Below are positions 16,681 to 25,353 of a stretch of DNA of 64,000 nt, piece after piece. The number at the start of each line of letters is the position of its first letter. The first letter of the stretch is position 1. Source of the stretch: Legionella busanensis (GTDB lineage: Bacteria; Pseudomonadota; Gammaproteobacteria; Legionellales; Legionellaceae); the NCBI RefSeq assembly GCF_900461525.1, contig NZ_UGOD01000001.1, positions 589,001-653,000 of the forward strand. Reading direction: 5' to 3'. The position numbers were made by a program, and so were the translations under genes. The notes under the pieces are model-generated. The model searched no databases, was not told where the DNA came from, and was given only the letters and a program-made list of their open reading frames with translations.

Positions 16681-16806
16681 AAAGAGAAATATATGCAAAC
16701 AAATTTAATGGATGGAAGTGTCATTGAAACAGAAGTTGGATCAAAAGAGAAATATATGCAGATAAATTTAATGGATGGAAGCGCCATTGAGATAGGAGTT
16801 GGAGCA
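16681..16806 (+). repeat. 63-bp tandem duplication at the 5' end of thrS-like gene
   Basis: Copy 1 (16681-16743) and copy 2 (16744-16806) both begin AAAGAGAAATATATGCA and differ at only several positions. The duplication is in frame, carries the ribosome-binding region and start codon, and so provides two start ATGs (16693 and 16756). It adds 21 residues to the N-terminus if the first is used. Confidence 0.85.
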
Positions 16807-18663
16807 AAGGGCTTTGATTTGGTGCGCCAAGTAAAAAAATCTCTTAATGGTCATCAGGCTGTAGCGCTTAAGGTAAATGATATATTTAAAGATCTTAATA
16901 CTGAGCTTCAAGACGGTGATACGATTCAAGTACTGACTTTTGATGATCCAGAAGGTAAGGAAATATTCTGGCATTCTTCAGCGCATTTACTTGCTCAAGC
17001 GATAGCGCGTTTATATCCTGAAGCAAAGCCTACTATAGGGCCCGCCATTGAATCAGGTTTTTATTACGATTTTGCTGATTTGTCGATTTCTGCTGATGAC
17101 TTTCCACAAATTGAGGCTGAAGTTCAAAAAATTATTCAAGAACGATTTGAGCCTAAACGTATTGAATATTCTGATAAAGAAGAAGCAAAAAGGGTGTTTA
17201 ACCATAACCCTTTTAAAATTGAAATGATTGAAAAACTAGATGAGGGTTTAAGCGCTTATTCTCAAGGTGAATTTATTGACTTATGTAGGGGCCCGCATAT
17301 TCCTCATCTCGGGATAGTACAAGCATTCAAGCTTATGAAAACTTCTGGTGCTTATTGGCGTGGTGATAAGAATAATCCGCAATTGACTCGGATCTACGGA
17401 ATTTCTTTTCCAGATAAAAAATTATTAAAGTCCCATTTGAATTTCTTAGAAGAAGCAGCAAAGCGTGATCATCGTATCATTGGCAAACAACTTGGTTTGT
17501 TTTCTTTTCATAAAGAAGGGCCCGGTATGCCTTTTATCCATCCTAAAGGGATGATTGTTTGGAATGAATTGATGCGATATTGGCAGGAACAGCATGATAG
17601 AGAAGGCTATAAGCAGATTAAAACGCCAATACTTATGTCTCACGAATTATGGGAAACATCAGGTCATTGGGATTTTTATCGAGAAAATATGTACCTTAGT
17701 GTAGTTGATGAAAAAACCAGTGTTTTAAAGCCTATGAATTGCCCTGGCGGCATGTTGTTTTATAAAGAAGATATGTATTCTTATCGTCAGCTTCCTCTAC
17801 GTATTGCTGAAGTAGGCGTAGTGCATCGACATGAGTTTAGCGGTGCACTATCTGGTTTATTCCGAGTGCGTTGCTTTCACCAAGATGATGCTCATATTTT
17901 TATGAAACCTACAGATATTGCTGATGAAATTCACAAGGTTTTATCATTAGCAACATCGATGTATAAATTGTTTGGATTAGATTATCACTTAGAGTTATCG
18001 ACAAGGCCTGAGCAATCTATTGGAACTGATGAACAATGGCAATTGGCAACAGATGGTTTAATCGAATCTTTAAATCGCTGCGGCTATACTTATAGGCTCA
18101 ATGAAGGTGATGGTGCATTTTATGGGCCTAAAATTGATATTCATATCCGAGATGCAATCGGTAGAACTTGGCAATGTGGAACCATTCAGCTGGACTTAAA
18201 TTTACCAGAGCGATTTGATTTAAATTACATTGACGCGAATGGTGAAAAACAACGTCCTGTTATGATTCATCGTGTGATTTATGGATCAATAGAACGGTTT
18301 TTTGGCATTCTTATTGAACATTATGCTGGTAAGTTTCCGCTCTGGCTAGCACCTATTCAAGTAACAATATTGCCTGTCGCCGAGAGCCATCATAATTATG
18401 CTGAGAGCGTATTAGAGCAATTTTTAGAAGCTGGATTACGAGCAGAAGTTGATTTTGATAATGAATCAATTAATAAGAAAGTGCGTAAAGCCCAGCTTAA
18501 ACAAATTAATTACATTATTGTAGTTGGGGATAAGGAGCTGACAGAGGGTACTTTAAGCGTAAGAGCAGCTAATAATCTTGTCGGTACTAAGCCTATTGCT
18601 GAGGTAATTAATAGTTTAAAAGATGAGTATCAAAGTCGCTCGCCTCGACGCAATACAGTTTAA
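16693..18663 (+). CDS. thrS: Threonyl-tRNA synthetase, probable second (immunity-type) copy
   Basis: A full-length ThrRS (656 aa; 635 from the second start). Domains: TGS (to ~80), editing domain with HSSAHLLAQA and DLCRGPH intact, class II core with MNCPGGM (zinc Cys), HQDDAHIF and MIHRVIYGS (zinc His), and a C-terminal anticodon domain. Editing and catalytic residues look functional. Housekeeping thrS is normally followed by infC-rpmI-rplT; here it lies inside a mobile island, followed by biosynthetic genes. ThrRS duplicates are known self-resistance genes in the obafluorin and borrelidin clusters, so an immunity role is inferred. Catalytic use in biosynthesis is the alternative. Confidence 0.9.
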   Translation: MQTNLMDGSVIETEVGSKEKYMQINLMDGSAIEIGVGAKGFDLVRQVKKSLNGHQAVALKVNDIFKDLNTELQDGDTIQVLTFDDPEGKEIFWHSSAHLLAQAIARLYPEAKPTIGPAIESGFYYDFADLSISADDFPQIEAEVQKIIQERFEPKRIEYSDKEEAKRVFNHNPFKIEMIEKLDEGLSAYSQGEFIDLCRGPHIPHLGIVQAFKLMKTSGAYWRGDKNNPQLTRIYGISFPDKKLLKSHLNFLEEAAKRDHRIIGKQLGLFSFHKEGPGMPFIHPKGMIVWNELMRYWQEQHDREGYKQIKTPILMSHELWETSGHWDFYRENMYLSVVDEKTSVLKPMNCPGGMLFYKEDMYSYRQLPLRIAEVGVVHRHEFSGALSGLFRVRCFHQDDAHIFMKPTDIADEIHKVLSLATSMYKLFGLDYHLELSTRPEQSIGTDEQWQLATDGLIESLNRCGYTYRLNEGDGAFYGPKIDIHIRDAIGRTWQCGTIQLDLNLPERFDLNYIDANGEKQRPVMIHRVIYGSIERFFGILIEHYAGKFPLWLAPIQVTILPVAESHHNYAESVLEQFLEAGLRAEVDFDNESINKKVRKAQLKQINYIIVVGDKELTEGTLSVRAANNLVGTKPIAEVINSLKDEYQSRSPRRNTV

Positions 18664-18683
18664 TCAGTTTTATAGGAAGTTGT

Positions 18684-19112
18684 ATGAAAGATAAAACGCA
18701 GGTAATTGAAGAAAAGAAAGAAAGAGTATGGTATGTAGGGCAATGCCATTGTGGTAATGTTAAATTTGAAGCTTCGGCTACTCGTAATTTAACAATCACA
18801 CTCTGTAACTGTGGTATTTGTTTTAAATCGGGTCACCAAGAGTTAATGGTTAAGGAAGAACACTTCAAATTGCATTGCGGTCAAGAATTTTTAAAGCCCT
18901 ATAGATTTGGGAACTGCATTGCTGATCACACTTTTTGTGTAGTATGTGGAATAATGCCTTTTTATAGGCCGCGTTCTCATCCGACAGGGTACTTTAGTGT
19001 AAATGCTCGGTGCCTTGAGTTAGATCAAGCAGAGCACATTGAATATGTAGAGTTTGATGGGCAAAACTGGGAAGAAAGCATAGCTGCTGGTAAACACAAG
19101 CTTACAGAATAG
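18684..19112 (+). CDS. GFA-domain protein (glutathione-dependent formaldehyde-activating-like)
   Basis: A 142-residue zinc protein of the GFA/Mss4-like fold. Cysteine clusters are GQCHCGNVKF near residue 20, LCNCGICFKSG near 40 and HTFCVVCGIMPF near 90, the pattern that binds two zincs in this family. GFA members act on or bind glutathione adducts of small aldehydes, but many are uncharacterised. It begins 20 bp after the ThrRS gene with an AGGAAG site and precedes the PLP-enzyme gene. A scavenging role for formaldehyde or another aldehyde by-product of the pathway is plausible but inferred. Confidence 0.8.
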   Translation: MKDKTQVIEEKKERVWYVGQCHCGNVKFEASATRNLTITLCNCGICFKSGHQELMVKEEHFKLHCGQEFLKPYRFGNCIADHTFCVVCGIMPFYRPRSHPTGYFSVNARCLELDQAEHIEYVEFDGQNWEESIAAGKHKLTE

Positions 19113-19162
19113 ATCGATAAAGTAAGTTAATTTAATTTTTACTTAAGTTGTAGTGCAGTTTA

Positions 19163-20296
19163 ATGAGTGATGATGAAGTAGAATATCACCAACCTAATCT
19201 AAGCAATATAGTACAAAGCAGTTGGCAATTTGCTAATCCTCCTATCTATCGAGGATCGACCGTTTTTTTCGATAGCTATGAAGCAATGAGCGATGAAAAC
19301 GTGCCTTATGTTTATGGAAGATGGGGGACGCCGACTGCTGATGCTTTTTGTAAAGCAATGACCGAACTTGAAGGTGGCGCGGGTACTATTGTTACTTGCT
19401 CTGGGCTGGCTGCGATTTCTACTATACTTCTTGCACTTACTTATCCAGGCTCTCATGTACTAATTGGTGAATCTTCTTTTCCTGCAGCACTGCGGTTCTG
19501 TGATGAAGTACTTAAGAAATTTGGCGTTATAGTCGAGAAATTTTCAGGTACAGATATAACGAAAATCAATGAGAAAATTTTACCAAGCACCGTCTTAGTA
19601 TATATCGATCTTCCAGGAAGCTATGGGGCAAATTTTTTTAATTTATTATCCATTAAAAAAAAATCAGATAAGACTTATATTTTAGTAGATAACACTTGGG
19701 CGACGCCTTTATTTTTTAATCCCTTAAAATATGGAGCAGATATCGTTGTTCATAGTACTTCTAAATACATAGCTGGCCATTCAGATTCTATTATGGGTTG
19801 TATTACTGTAGCTAATTTGAATTTATTTCAAGAAATTCAAAATACAAGTAGAGCATTGGGACAATATGCGGGCGCTGATGACTTAAGCCTTGCTATTAGA
19901 GGATTAAAGACACTTGAGCTAAGAATGAGACAACATTTTGATAGTGCTTTAAAAATTGCAACCTGGCTAACAAATCATACTGCAGTTGAAAAAGTTTTTT
20001 ATGCGGCTTTATTATCAGATGAAAATTACCAGGTTTGGAGTAAACATTTTAAAGGTGCAGGTGGAGTATTAACCTTTTTCTTTAAAAGGGCAATCGAAAA
20101 AAATTATCCGAACTTCTTAAATAAATTAAAAATAATAAAATTAGGTTGGGGATGGGGCGGATATGAAACTTTAGCATCAGCTTCTACTATCAATTTTGGT
20201 GAATATTTAGGTAGAATTGCAATACGATTAAGTGTTGGTTTAGAATCAACGGATAATATTCTTAAAGATCTAGAATTAAGTTTAAAAACTTTATAA
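19163..20296 (+). CDS. PLP-dependent enzyme, cystathionine beta-lyase/gamma-synthase type
   Basis: A 377-residue fold-type I Cys/Met-metabolism PLP enzyme. Seen are YGRWGTPTADAF near residue 52, LEGGAGTIVTCSGLAAI near 72, VDNTWATPLFF near 175 and the PLP lysine in VHSTSKYIAGHSD near 198. Closest in look to MetC-type beta-lyases, which also carry a Y-x-R-x-GTPT motif. Related enzymes in secondary metabolism catalyse beta/gamma-elimination or replacement, including alkyne formation by BesB. It is third in the thrS transcript and converges with the SDR gene (6-bp 3' overlap). The clustering argues for a biosynthetic role, not methionine metabolism. Confidence 0.88.
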   Translation: MSDDEVEYHQPNLSNIVQSSWQFANPPIYRGSTVFFDSYEAMSDENVPYVYGRWGTPTADAFCKAMTELEGGAGTIVTCSGLAAISTILLALTYPGSHVLIGESSFPAALRFCDEVLKKFGVIVEKFSGTDITKINEKILPSTVLVYIDLPGSYGANFFNLLSIKKKSDKTYILVDNTWATPLFFNPLKYGADIVVHSTSKYIAGHSDSIMGCITVANLNLFQEIQNTSRALGQYAGADDLSLAIRGLKTLELRMRQHFDSALKIATWLTNHTAVEKVFYAALLSDENYQVWSKHFKGAGGVLTFFFKRAIEKNYPNFLNKLKIIKLGWGWGGYETLASASTINFGEYLGRIAIRLSVGLESTDNILKDLELSLKTL

Positions 20297-21046
20297 TAAA
20301 AGATCAGCTCCGTTTATATCTATAGTAGCTCCATTTATATATGAGGATTGATCTGATGCGAGAAAAGAAATTAAATTGTAAATATCATCAGTAGTACCTA
20401 ATCGCCGCATTGGAATTTTTTCTGATTCCATATTAATTTTTTCTAACGTTGCCGAGTCACGTAATAATTCGGTATCAATTGTGCCAGGAGCAATTGCATT
20501 GATATTAATATTATATGGAGCGTATTCAAAAGCAGCGTGACGAGTAAGGCCTAAAATACCCGCTTTAGCTGCAGTATAGTGTGCGCCTGCAAAGGTACTG
20601 ATAGAGCGCCCGGCAGATGATGAAACATTTATAATCTTTCCATATTTATTTAATTTCATATGAGGCAGCACCGCGCGCATACAATAAAAAACACTATTTA
20701 AATCTATGCAAATAGTATCATTCCACTCAGCATCATCAATGAGCTCTAAAGGCCGAGTCAAGGGTGCTATAGCAGCGTTATTAATTAAAATATCTATTCT
20801 ATTAAACTTTTCTAGGGCTAAATTAATTATTTTATTACAATCAGCCGAATTAGCTACATTTCCTGGTGCCTCCACAAACGAAGGATCAAAAGGACTAATG
20901 ACTTCTACTGTTTGTTTCAATCGAGAACTATCGATGTCATTAAGTACTAGATTTGCACCATTTTGGGCAAAATTAATTGCAGCTTGGCAGCCTATCCCTC
21001 TACCAGCACCCGTAATAATTACAACTTTATCAGCAAATAATTTCAT
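20291..21046 (-). CDS. Short-chain dehydrogenase/reductase
   Basis: A 251-residue classical SDR. The Rossmann motif is VVIITGAGRGIG at residues 8-19, with NNAAIAP near 88, the catalytic Ser in INVSSSAG near 138 and Tyr-x-x-x-Lys in HYTAAKAGI near 155. An IAPGTIDTELL segment follows. It resembles FabG-like oxidoreductases with NAD(P)H. It is last in the six-gene minus-strand operon and overlaps the dioxygenase gene by 17 bp, so it probably reduces or oxidises a hydroxy/keto group in the same pathway. Confidence 0.88.
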   Translation of the reverse strand: MKLFADKVVIITGAGRGIGCQAAINFAQNGANLVLNDIDSSRLKQTVEVISPFDPSFVEAPGNVANSADCNKIINLALEKFNRIDILINNAAIAPLTRPLELIDDAEWNDTICIDLNSVFYCMRAVLPHMKLNKYGKIINVSSSAGRSISTFAGAHYTAAKAGILGLTRHAAFEYAPYNININAIAPGTIDTELLRDSATLEKINMESEKIPMRRLGTTDDIYNLISFLASDQSSYINGATIDINGADLLL

Positions 21047-21725
21047 TTTCTCTTCTTATGTTTGTTGAGGCTGGGTTATGACCTATTAAATTTTTGGAGC
21101 AAGCGGTAATGAGAACAACATCTCTATAACCATAATTCGCGTTTATGCTAGGGACTATTGGGGTAGAATAATGAAGAACTTCAGTATCACTAAGAATTAA
21201 TAAATTTCCTTCTGGGATAATTTTATCAAATATAATTTGGCCTAAACTATCTTTAACTTGGGTTTTTGCACCCGTTATATTCGTTCTTGAAACCACAAAA
21301 ATTCCTAACCAATCTATTCCGTCCCTATGAAATCCTTCTAGAGCAGTTAAACCTTGTTGATTAGAATGGCAATCTATTCGTTGCAATTGTACTAAAATAA
21401 CTTCCTCGCTTTTTAGTCGACATATAGTTGAGAATTTATAAAGGAGATTATAAAAGTCCTCTCTTTGATGTAGCTCATTGTCAATTGGCGAGTAATCTCT
21501 AACAATATTTCCATGAATCTGATTGTATTTTTTTTCTTGGAAAAGAGGATAGTGAGGTAAAAGCTTAAAGTTTTTGTCTTCTCCACAATGCCATGAAATA
21601 CTTTTATATCTAAATCCTTCCTGTACATAGGGATCTTTAGGGGAATTAGAAAAAAATTTACCCCATTCTTTTATTTTTACAATGTCGTTTAGATCAAAAA
21701 TACAGTACTTCATTTTTACAGCCAA
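21030..21725 (-). CDS. 2OG-Fe(II) dioxygenase (PF10014-like amino acid hydroxylase family)
   Basis: A 231-residue protein matching the 2OG-Fe_Oxy_2 group that includes bacterial isoleucine/leucine dioxygenases. Visible are VQLQRIDCHS near 118, the metal pair His-x-Asp in GFHRDGIDWLG near 135, a distal His in LILSDTEVLHYSTPI near 183, and GYRDVVLITA near 205 with the Arg that would bind 2-oxoglutarate. Family members hydroxylate free aliphatic amino acids. It lies between the SDR and an ATP-grasp gene, with overlap and 7-bp gap respectively. A hydroxylated amino acid intermediate is the natural inference. The start may alternatively be the Met at residue 5. Confidence 0.83.
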   Translation of the reverse strand: MAVKMKYCIFDLNDIVKIKEWGKFFSNSPKDPYVQEGFRYKSISWHCGEDKNFKLLPHYPLFQEKKYNQIHGNIVRDYSPIDNELHQREDFYNLLYKFSTICRLKSEEVILVQLQRIDCHSNQQGLTALEGFHRDGIDWLGIFVVSRTNITGAKTQVKDSLGQIIFDKIIPEGNLLILSDTEVLHYSTPIVPSINANYGYRDVVLITACSKNLIGHNPASTNIRRENEIIC

Positions 21726-21732
21726 TTATAAA

Positions 21733-23058
21733 TTATACTTCAACTAAAGACTGAGCTTTTTCGCCAATCTCTAGCATCAACGCGTCTCTTTCTTGTAATG
21801 AAAGGGGAAAAGCCCAGCCAACTTTGGCCCCGTGTGTTACATTGACAATACTATCTTCAATTGAACCTCTTACCACCAGGCCCGCAAATTGATCTAATAT
21901 TTGAAATAAACCTAAGACTATTTTATTTTCTATTCGTTCGAATTTTTCATTATCTGGCAAGTCAATCACTTCACATTGAATATATTCCTGAGCTGTTCCG
22001 CCTTTCATATTCTTTAAAGTGGTTGCTACATAATTGTCGTTGTGTTCTGAACCTACGCATACAGCTTCTCCACCATAAGAGCGATTAGCTTTAAACACAA
22101 AGTTATTCTTATTCTCTATAAGATAGCTAATATTATCTTGACGAATGGATATTGTGTAAGGGACGTATTTTAATATGGCTTGACGCTCTGCTTCGGTTAA
22201 TATTGACTGATATTGTTTATCATAAAATAAAGCAAACCATTTTTTATTACTTCGAATCTCTGTTTCAAAAGTATTAATAATAGTAGCGCCGCTAGCAAAC
22301 ATTTTTAAAAATAATGAATGACAATTTAAATCATCATATAGGGCAAGTCGATAAATAAGGGTTTTCTTTCCAGCATTTAAGTTGAGGAACTCTTCAGGAT
22401 AGTCTTCTTCTGTGGCGATAGAGATAGGGACCTCAGAAATAGTTTCTTTTACACTGTCTAAAAGACTTTTTACTGTGCCGCTTCCTTCTAATAAATATTT
22501 CTTTAAAGAAAAAATAATTACTCTCTCAAATTTGTTCTCTAAAACTAATTTATGTAAATATTTAGCTATAATTTTCCTTGGCGAGGCATAGGTGCTGATA
22601 TCACCTCCTATTGCGCTAAAATAACTACTAAAACAATCAAAAAACTTAATACCTCCAAGTGATGATTCAATATTTAGTTCACAAAATTTGTAGCCTTGAT
22701 TTGAAGGAATAATATCAGGTCTAGCAATAATTTTATTGCCTACTTTTAACTCATCCCAATCAATAAAAACCTTTGCCTCTTTAGGTAAGTCAAACATTTC
22801 TAGAATGTGATCTTGAGGGTATGTAGACAATAAAAAACTAAGAATTCTAGTTTGTGCTTGAATTAATAATTTACTAGCCTCACAAAGCTCTTCGTAGACA
22901 TATTTTTCCATAATTAGAGGTATCGGAAAAGTTGGATATTTCGCGCCATAATTTTTTAAAAAATTACTAACCTTTTGAATAGAACTATGGCTCTCGATAT
23001 TCGCTGCGTGAGAGAGAAAATTATCTACCCAAGGTTTATTGAATGTAGCAAATGACAT
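21733..23058 (-). CDS. ATP-grasp-type ligase, 441 aa
   Basis: A putative ATP-grasp carboxylate-amine ligase. The centre has NFVFKANRSYGGEAVCVGS (nucleotide-binding lysine and Gly-rich loop, near 315), AQEYIQCEVIDLP near 358, and GLVVRGSIEDSIVNVTHGA near 400, which carries the Arg and Asn expected for magnesium binding. The N-terminal half (FCELNIESSLGGIKFFD near 148) is reminiscent of glutathionylspermidine-synthase-like proteins. I cannot place it in a named subfamily. It is in tight operon with the dioxygenase and a second ATP-grasp gene, consistent with dipeptide or amide formation. Confidence 0.7.
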   Translation of the reverse strand: MSFATFNKPWVDNFLSHAANIESHSSIQKVSNFLKNYGAKYPTFPIPLIMEKYVYEELCEASKLLIQAQTRILSFLLSTYPQDHILEMFDLPKEAKVFIDWDELKVGNKIIARPDIIPSNQGYKFCELNIESSLGGIKFFDCFSSYFSAIGGDISTYASPRKIIAKYLHKLVLENKFERVIIFSLKKYLLEGSGTVKSLLDSVKETISEVPISIATEEDYPEEFLNLNAGKKTLIYRLALYDDLNCHSLFLKMFASGATIINTFETEIRSNKKWFALFYDKQYQSILTEAERQAILKYVPYTISIRQDNISYLIENKNNFVFKANRSYGGEAVCVGSEHNDNYVATTLKNMKGGTAQEYIQCEVIDLPDNEKFERIENKIVLGLFQILDQFAGLVVRGSIEDSIVNVTHGAKVGWAFPLSLQERDALMLEIGEKAQSLVEV

Positions 23059-23098
23059 AGTTCATTTCCCATAAAAAATTTTAGTCACATAAAAAATC

Positions 23099-24445
23099 TT
23101 AATTTAACAGTAAATTTAAGAACTCTTGTTCAAGCGTAACAGCATAAGACTCCGATTTTGCATACACCATATAATCAATAATCCCCCAGTTATCGATATC
23201 CTCATTCATAATAACTATTCCTGAGTGATTAGTTGTTGAGAGTTTTTCAGCCAAGTTAATAGCATGCGATAAATCACAAGTAGCGACATGATTACGAGTT
23301 AAAATGCAATGTGTATTTAAATAATTTGAGCCTAACAATTTTTCTGCGATAGGTTGTATGTGTGAGCATCCGCCTAAACGACCATTAATCTCGGTAAATA
23401 AGACTTTATTATCTTCAGTAACTATTGCATCGAAATTAATAAGCCCAACATACCCAAAGTTTAACAAAAGTTGCTTTAAAATTTCGCAACCATCTAAAAA
23501 TTGCTGGGTTATATTGGAAGGTAAATTACCTGGGATCTGAAATCCGATCCAATTTACTATGTCTTTTCCTTTGGCATCTTCAGTTTCGTCCATTCGAACA
23601 ATGCCATAGTTTTTAAGCTGGCAATCTTCTATTTTTTTTCCAATATAATATTCTGCATACAGGGTGTGCTTAGAGGGAAGGTATGATTCCACTACAATTA
23701 GATTGTTTCCTAATGAATCAACTAAGCTGTACCATAGCTTTTCTGATAATTCATAAGTAATATCTTTTATGCTACCTAACTTTAGAACTTCTCTGACTCC
23801 AGCATAACTTAAACGGTCAGATAAAGTGATCGCGATATTTCCTTCACCATTAGCTGCAAAATCCTTTTTGATGATAATCGCACCCACATTATTTATTTGT
23901 TGACGCATGACGTAATACAGCTCTTTCACAGAACGACATATATTTCCAGGGGCGATGGTAATATAGGGCGCAGCCAAAGCTCTAAAAGTAGCTTTACTAT
24001 TAAGCAAATTAATGCCAGATTGGTTCATAAAACTAGGCGTTTGAAACTTATCGTATGACAAACCTAATTCATTAGAAAAGCAAACAATAGAAGAACTAAA
24101 TATATAAGGAATTAGTTCCCACGTTTTATCAGAAATATGAGCTTTAAGCTCACAAATTAGTTTATCGTTAAGGAGGACTTCACTAGTTAAGATGCTAGAG
24201 TTATTCGAAGAAGCCATTAAAGGAAAAAAGTTTTTTGATGTAATGTTTTTATTCTTAATATGAGAAATATAGTCAATCATATATTTAGAGGGCATGGATG
24301 GAAGTATTAAGAGGTCATCTTCTTCTAACAGCCAAGCTAATCTTTTTGCGTAAACAGCTGCTGCTTGACGAGTAAAAATTGGCAGCTTAGAAACATCGCC
24401 AACCACAGCTTCACTATATACATTTCCTATCAACAATTTTGGCAT
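23099..24445 (-). CDS. PreATP-grasp/PGM1-like peptide ligase
   Basis: A 448-residue ATP-grasp protein. The N-terminal region has DDLLILPSMPSKYMIDYIS near 42, the look of a PreAtp-grasp domain as in the pheganomycin peptide ligase PGM1. The core has IIIKKDFAANGEGNIAIT near 193 (ATP-binding Lys), VVESYLPSK near 250 and FTEINGRLGGCSH near 355 (Glu-x-Asn metal motif). PGM1-type ligases join amino acids or short peptides through an acyl phosphate. It overlaps the desaturase gene by 16 bp. With the first ATP-grasp protein it suggests two successive amide bonds, or ligation by one and modification by the other. Confidence 0.76.
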   Translation of the reverse strand: MPKLLIGNVYSEAVVGDVSKLPIFTRQAAAVYAKRLAWLLEEDDLLILPSMPSKYMIDYISHIKNKNITSKNFFPLMASSNNSSILTSEVLLNDKLICELKAHISDKTWELIPYIFSSSIVCFSNELGLSYDKFQTPSFMNQSGINLLNSKATFRALAAPYITIAPGNICRSVKELYYVMRQQINNVGAIIIKKDFAANGEGNIAITLSDRLSYAGVREVLKLGSIKDITYELSEKLWYSLVDSLGNNLIVVESYLPSKHTLYAEYYIGKKIEDCQLKNYGIVRMDETEDAKGKDIVNWIGFQIPGNLPSNITQQFLDGCEILKQLLLNFGYVGLINFDAIVTEDNKVLFTEINGRLGGCSHIQPIAEKLLGSNYLNTHCILTRNHVATCDLSHAINLAEKLSTTNHSGIVIMNEDIDNWGIIDYMVYAKSESYAVTLEQEFLNLLLN

Positions 24446-25320
24446 GAGTTCATTTTTCCTGTATTGCTAATATTAATTAATTTTTTTATCAGCCTAATAT
24501 GCCAATGGAGGTATGACTTTTCTTGATAAAGAACAGAATCGGAATTTTTTTTAAATATTTGCTGTAAGCTTGAGCCAGCAAGGCCAGGATGCAGATGATG
24601 CTCTGCATGAAAGTTTCCGTTCCATAGAAAAAGGCGTACTAAATGATTAGATAAAATACTTCTTGACTCTGAATAGAAATTTGCGACTGGATTACAGTCT
24701 AAATGCTCTGGTAAGCCAAAAAATAAGATCCACATATATGAGAAGGACAGCGGAAGCCAATAGTAGTTAAGCATGGTAAGTGGGAATAAGCTGGTAAAAA
24801 TAGAAAATAAAATCAAGAGGAAGCAGATAAATAGGGTATCTAACATCGCCCTCCTTTTCTTACTTGGGCTATTAAGATAATAAGGGTAAACTTGCCATAA
24901 GACTTTTAAAGTTTTTGAGATTTTTGCAAAGGCTACGGGAAGCCCTGTCATAAAATAAAGATATTGTGTTAATGATTTGAATTGAATTTTTGTTTCTGTA
25001 TCTTTCTCAGTTCCAACATACTTATGATGTTGTAAGTGATGTTCTTTATAGATGGTAAAATTTATTAACAATAGGCTTGTAAAGAATCTCCCAACATACA
25101 TATTAATAAGCCTATTTTTTAGATATGTCTGATGCAGGCATTCATGAGCTAAATTCAAACCTCCAGCTAAAATAAATCCTAACGCTAAAGCAATGAATAG
25201 ACTAATTAGTAGGCTATGGGAGCGTACTAGAATAAGTGAAATATATGTAAAAAGAATAAGAGTTAATTTAAGAAGAGGGTATGAGGTTCTTACTCTTTTT
25301 CTACAATAACTCATTTGCAT
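24430..25320 (-). CDS. Membrane fatty-acid-desaturase-like diiron enzyme
   Basis: A 296-residue integral membrane protein of the fatty acid desaturase superfamily. The three histidine boxes are present: AHECLHQTYL near residue 68, HHLQHHKY near 103 and NFHAEHHLHPG near 243. Four or so hydrophobic segments (about 15-32, 37-55, 160-178, 183-205) surround them. Members desaturate, hydroxylate or make alkynes in acyl chains; some act on amino acids or carrier-bound peptides in biosynthetic clusters. It is second in the operon. The substrate may be an acyl tail or the amino acid scaffold; the sequence does not decide. Confidence 0.85.
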   Translation of the reverse strand: MQMSYCRKRVRTSYPLLKLTLILFTYISLILVRSHSLLISLFIALALGFILAGGLNLAHECLHQTYLKNRLINMYVGRFFTSLLLINFTIYKEHHLQHHKYVGTEKDTETKIQFKSLTQYLYFMTGLPVAFAKISKTLKVLWQVYPYYLNSPSKKRRAMLDTLFICFLLILFSIFTSLFPLTMLNYYWLPLSFSYMWILFFGLPEHLDCNPVANFYSESRSILSNHLVRLFLWNGNFHAEHHLHPGLAGSSLQQIFKKNSDSVLYQEKSYLHWHIRLIKKLINISNTGKMNSCQNC

Positions 25321-25353
25321 ATTACTCTATCCTTAAAGCTTATTTATAAATAA

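Noticed and set aside
16693-18663. Housekeeping thrS of the core genome
   Set aside because: Not followed by infC-rpmI-rplT and lies within the att-bounded island. Not fully excluded because the rest of the genome is not visible.
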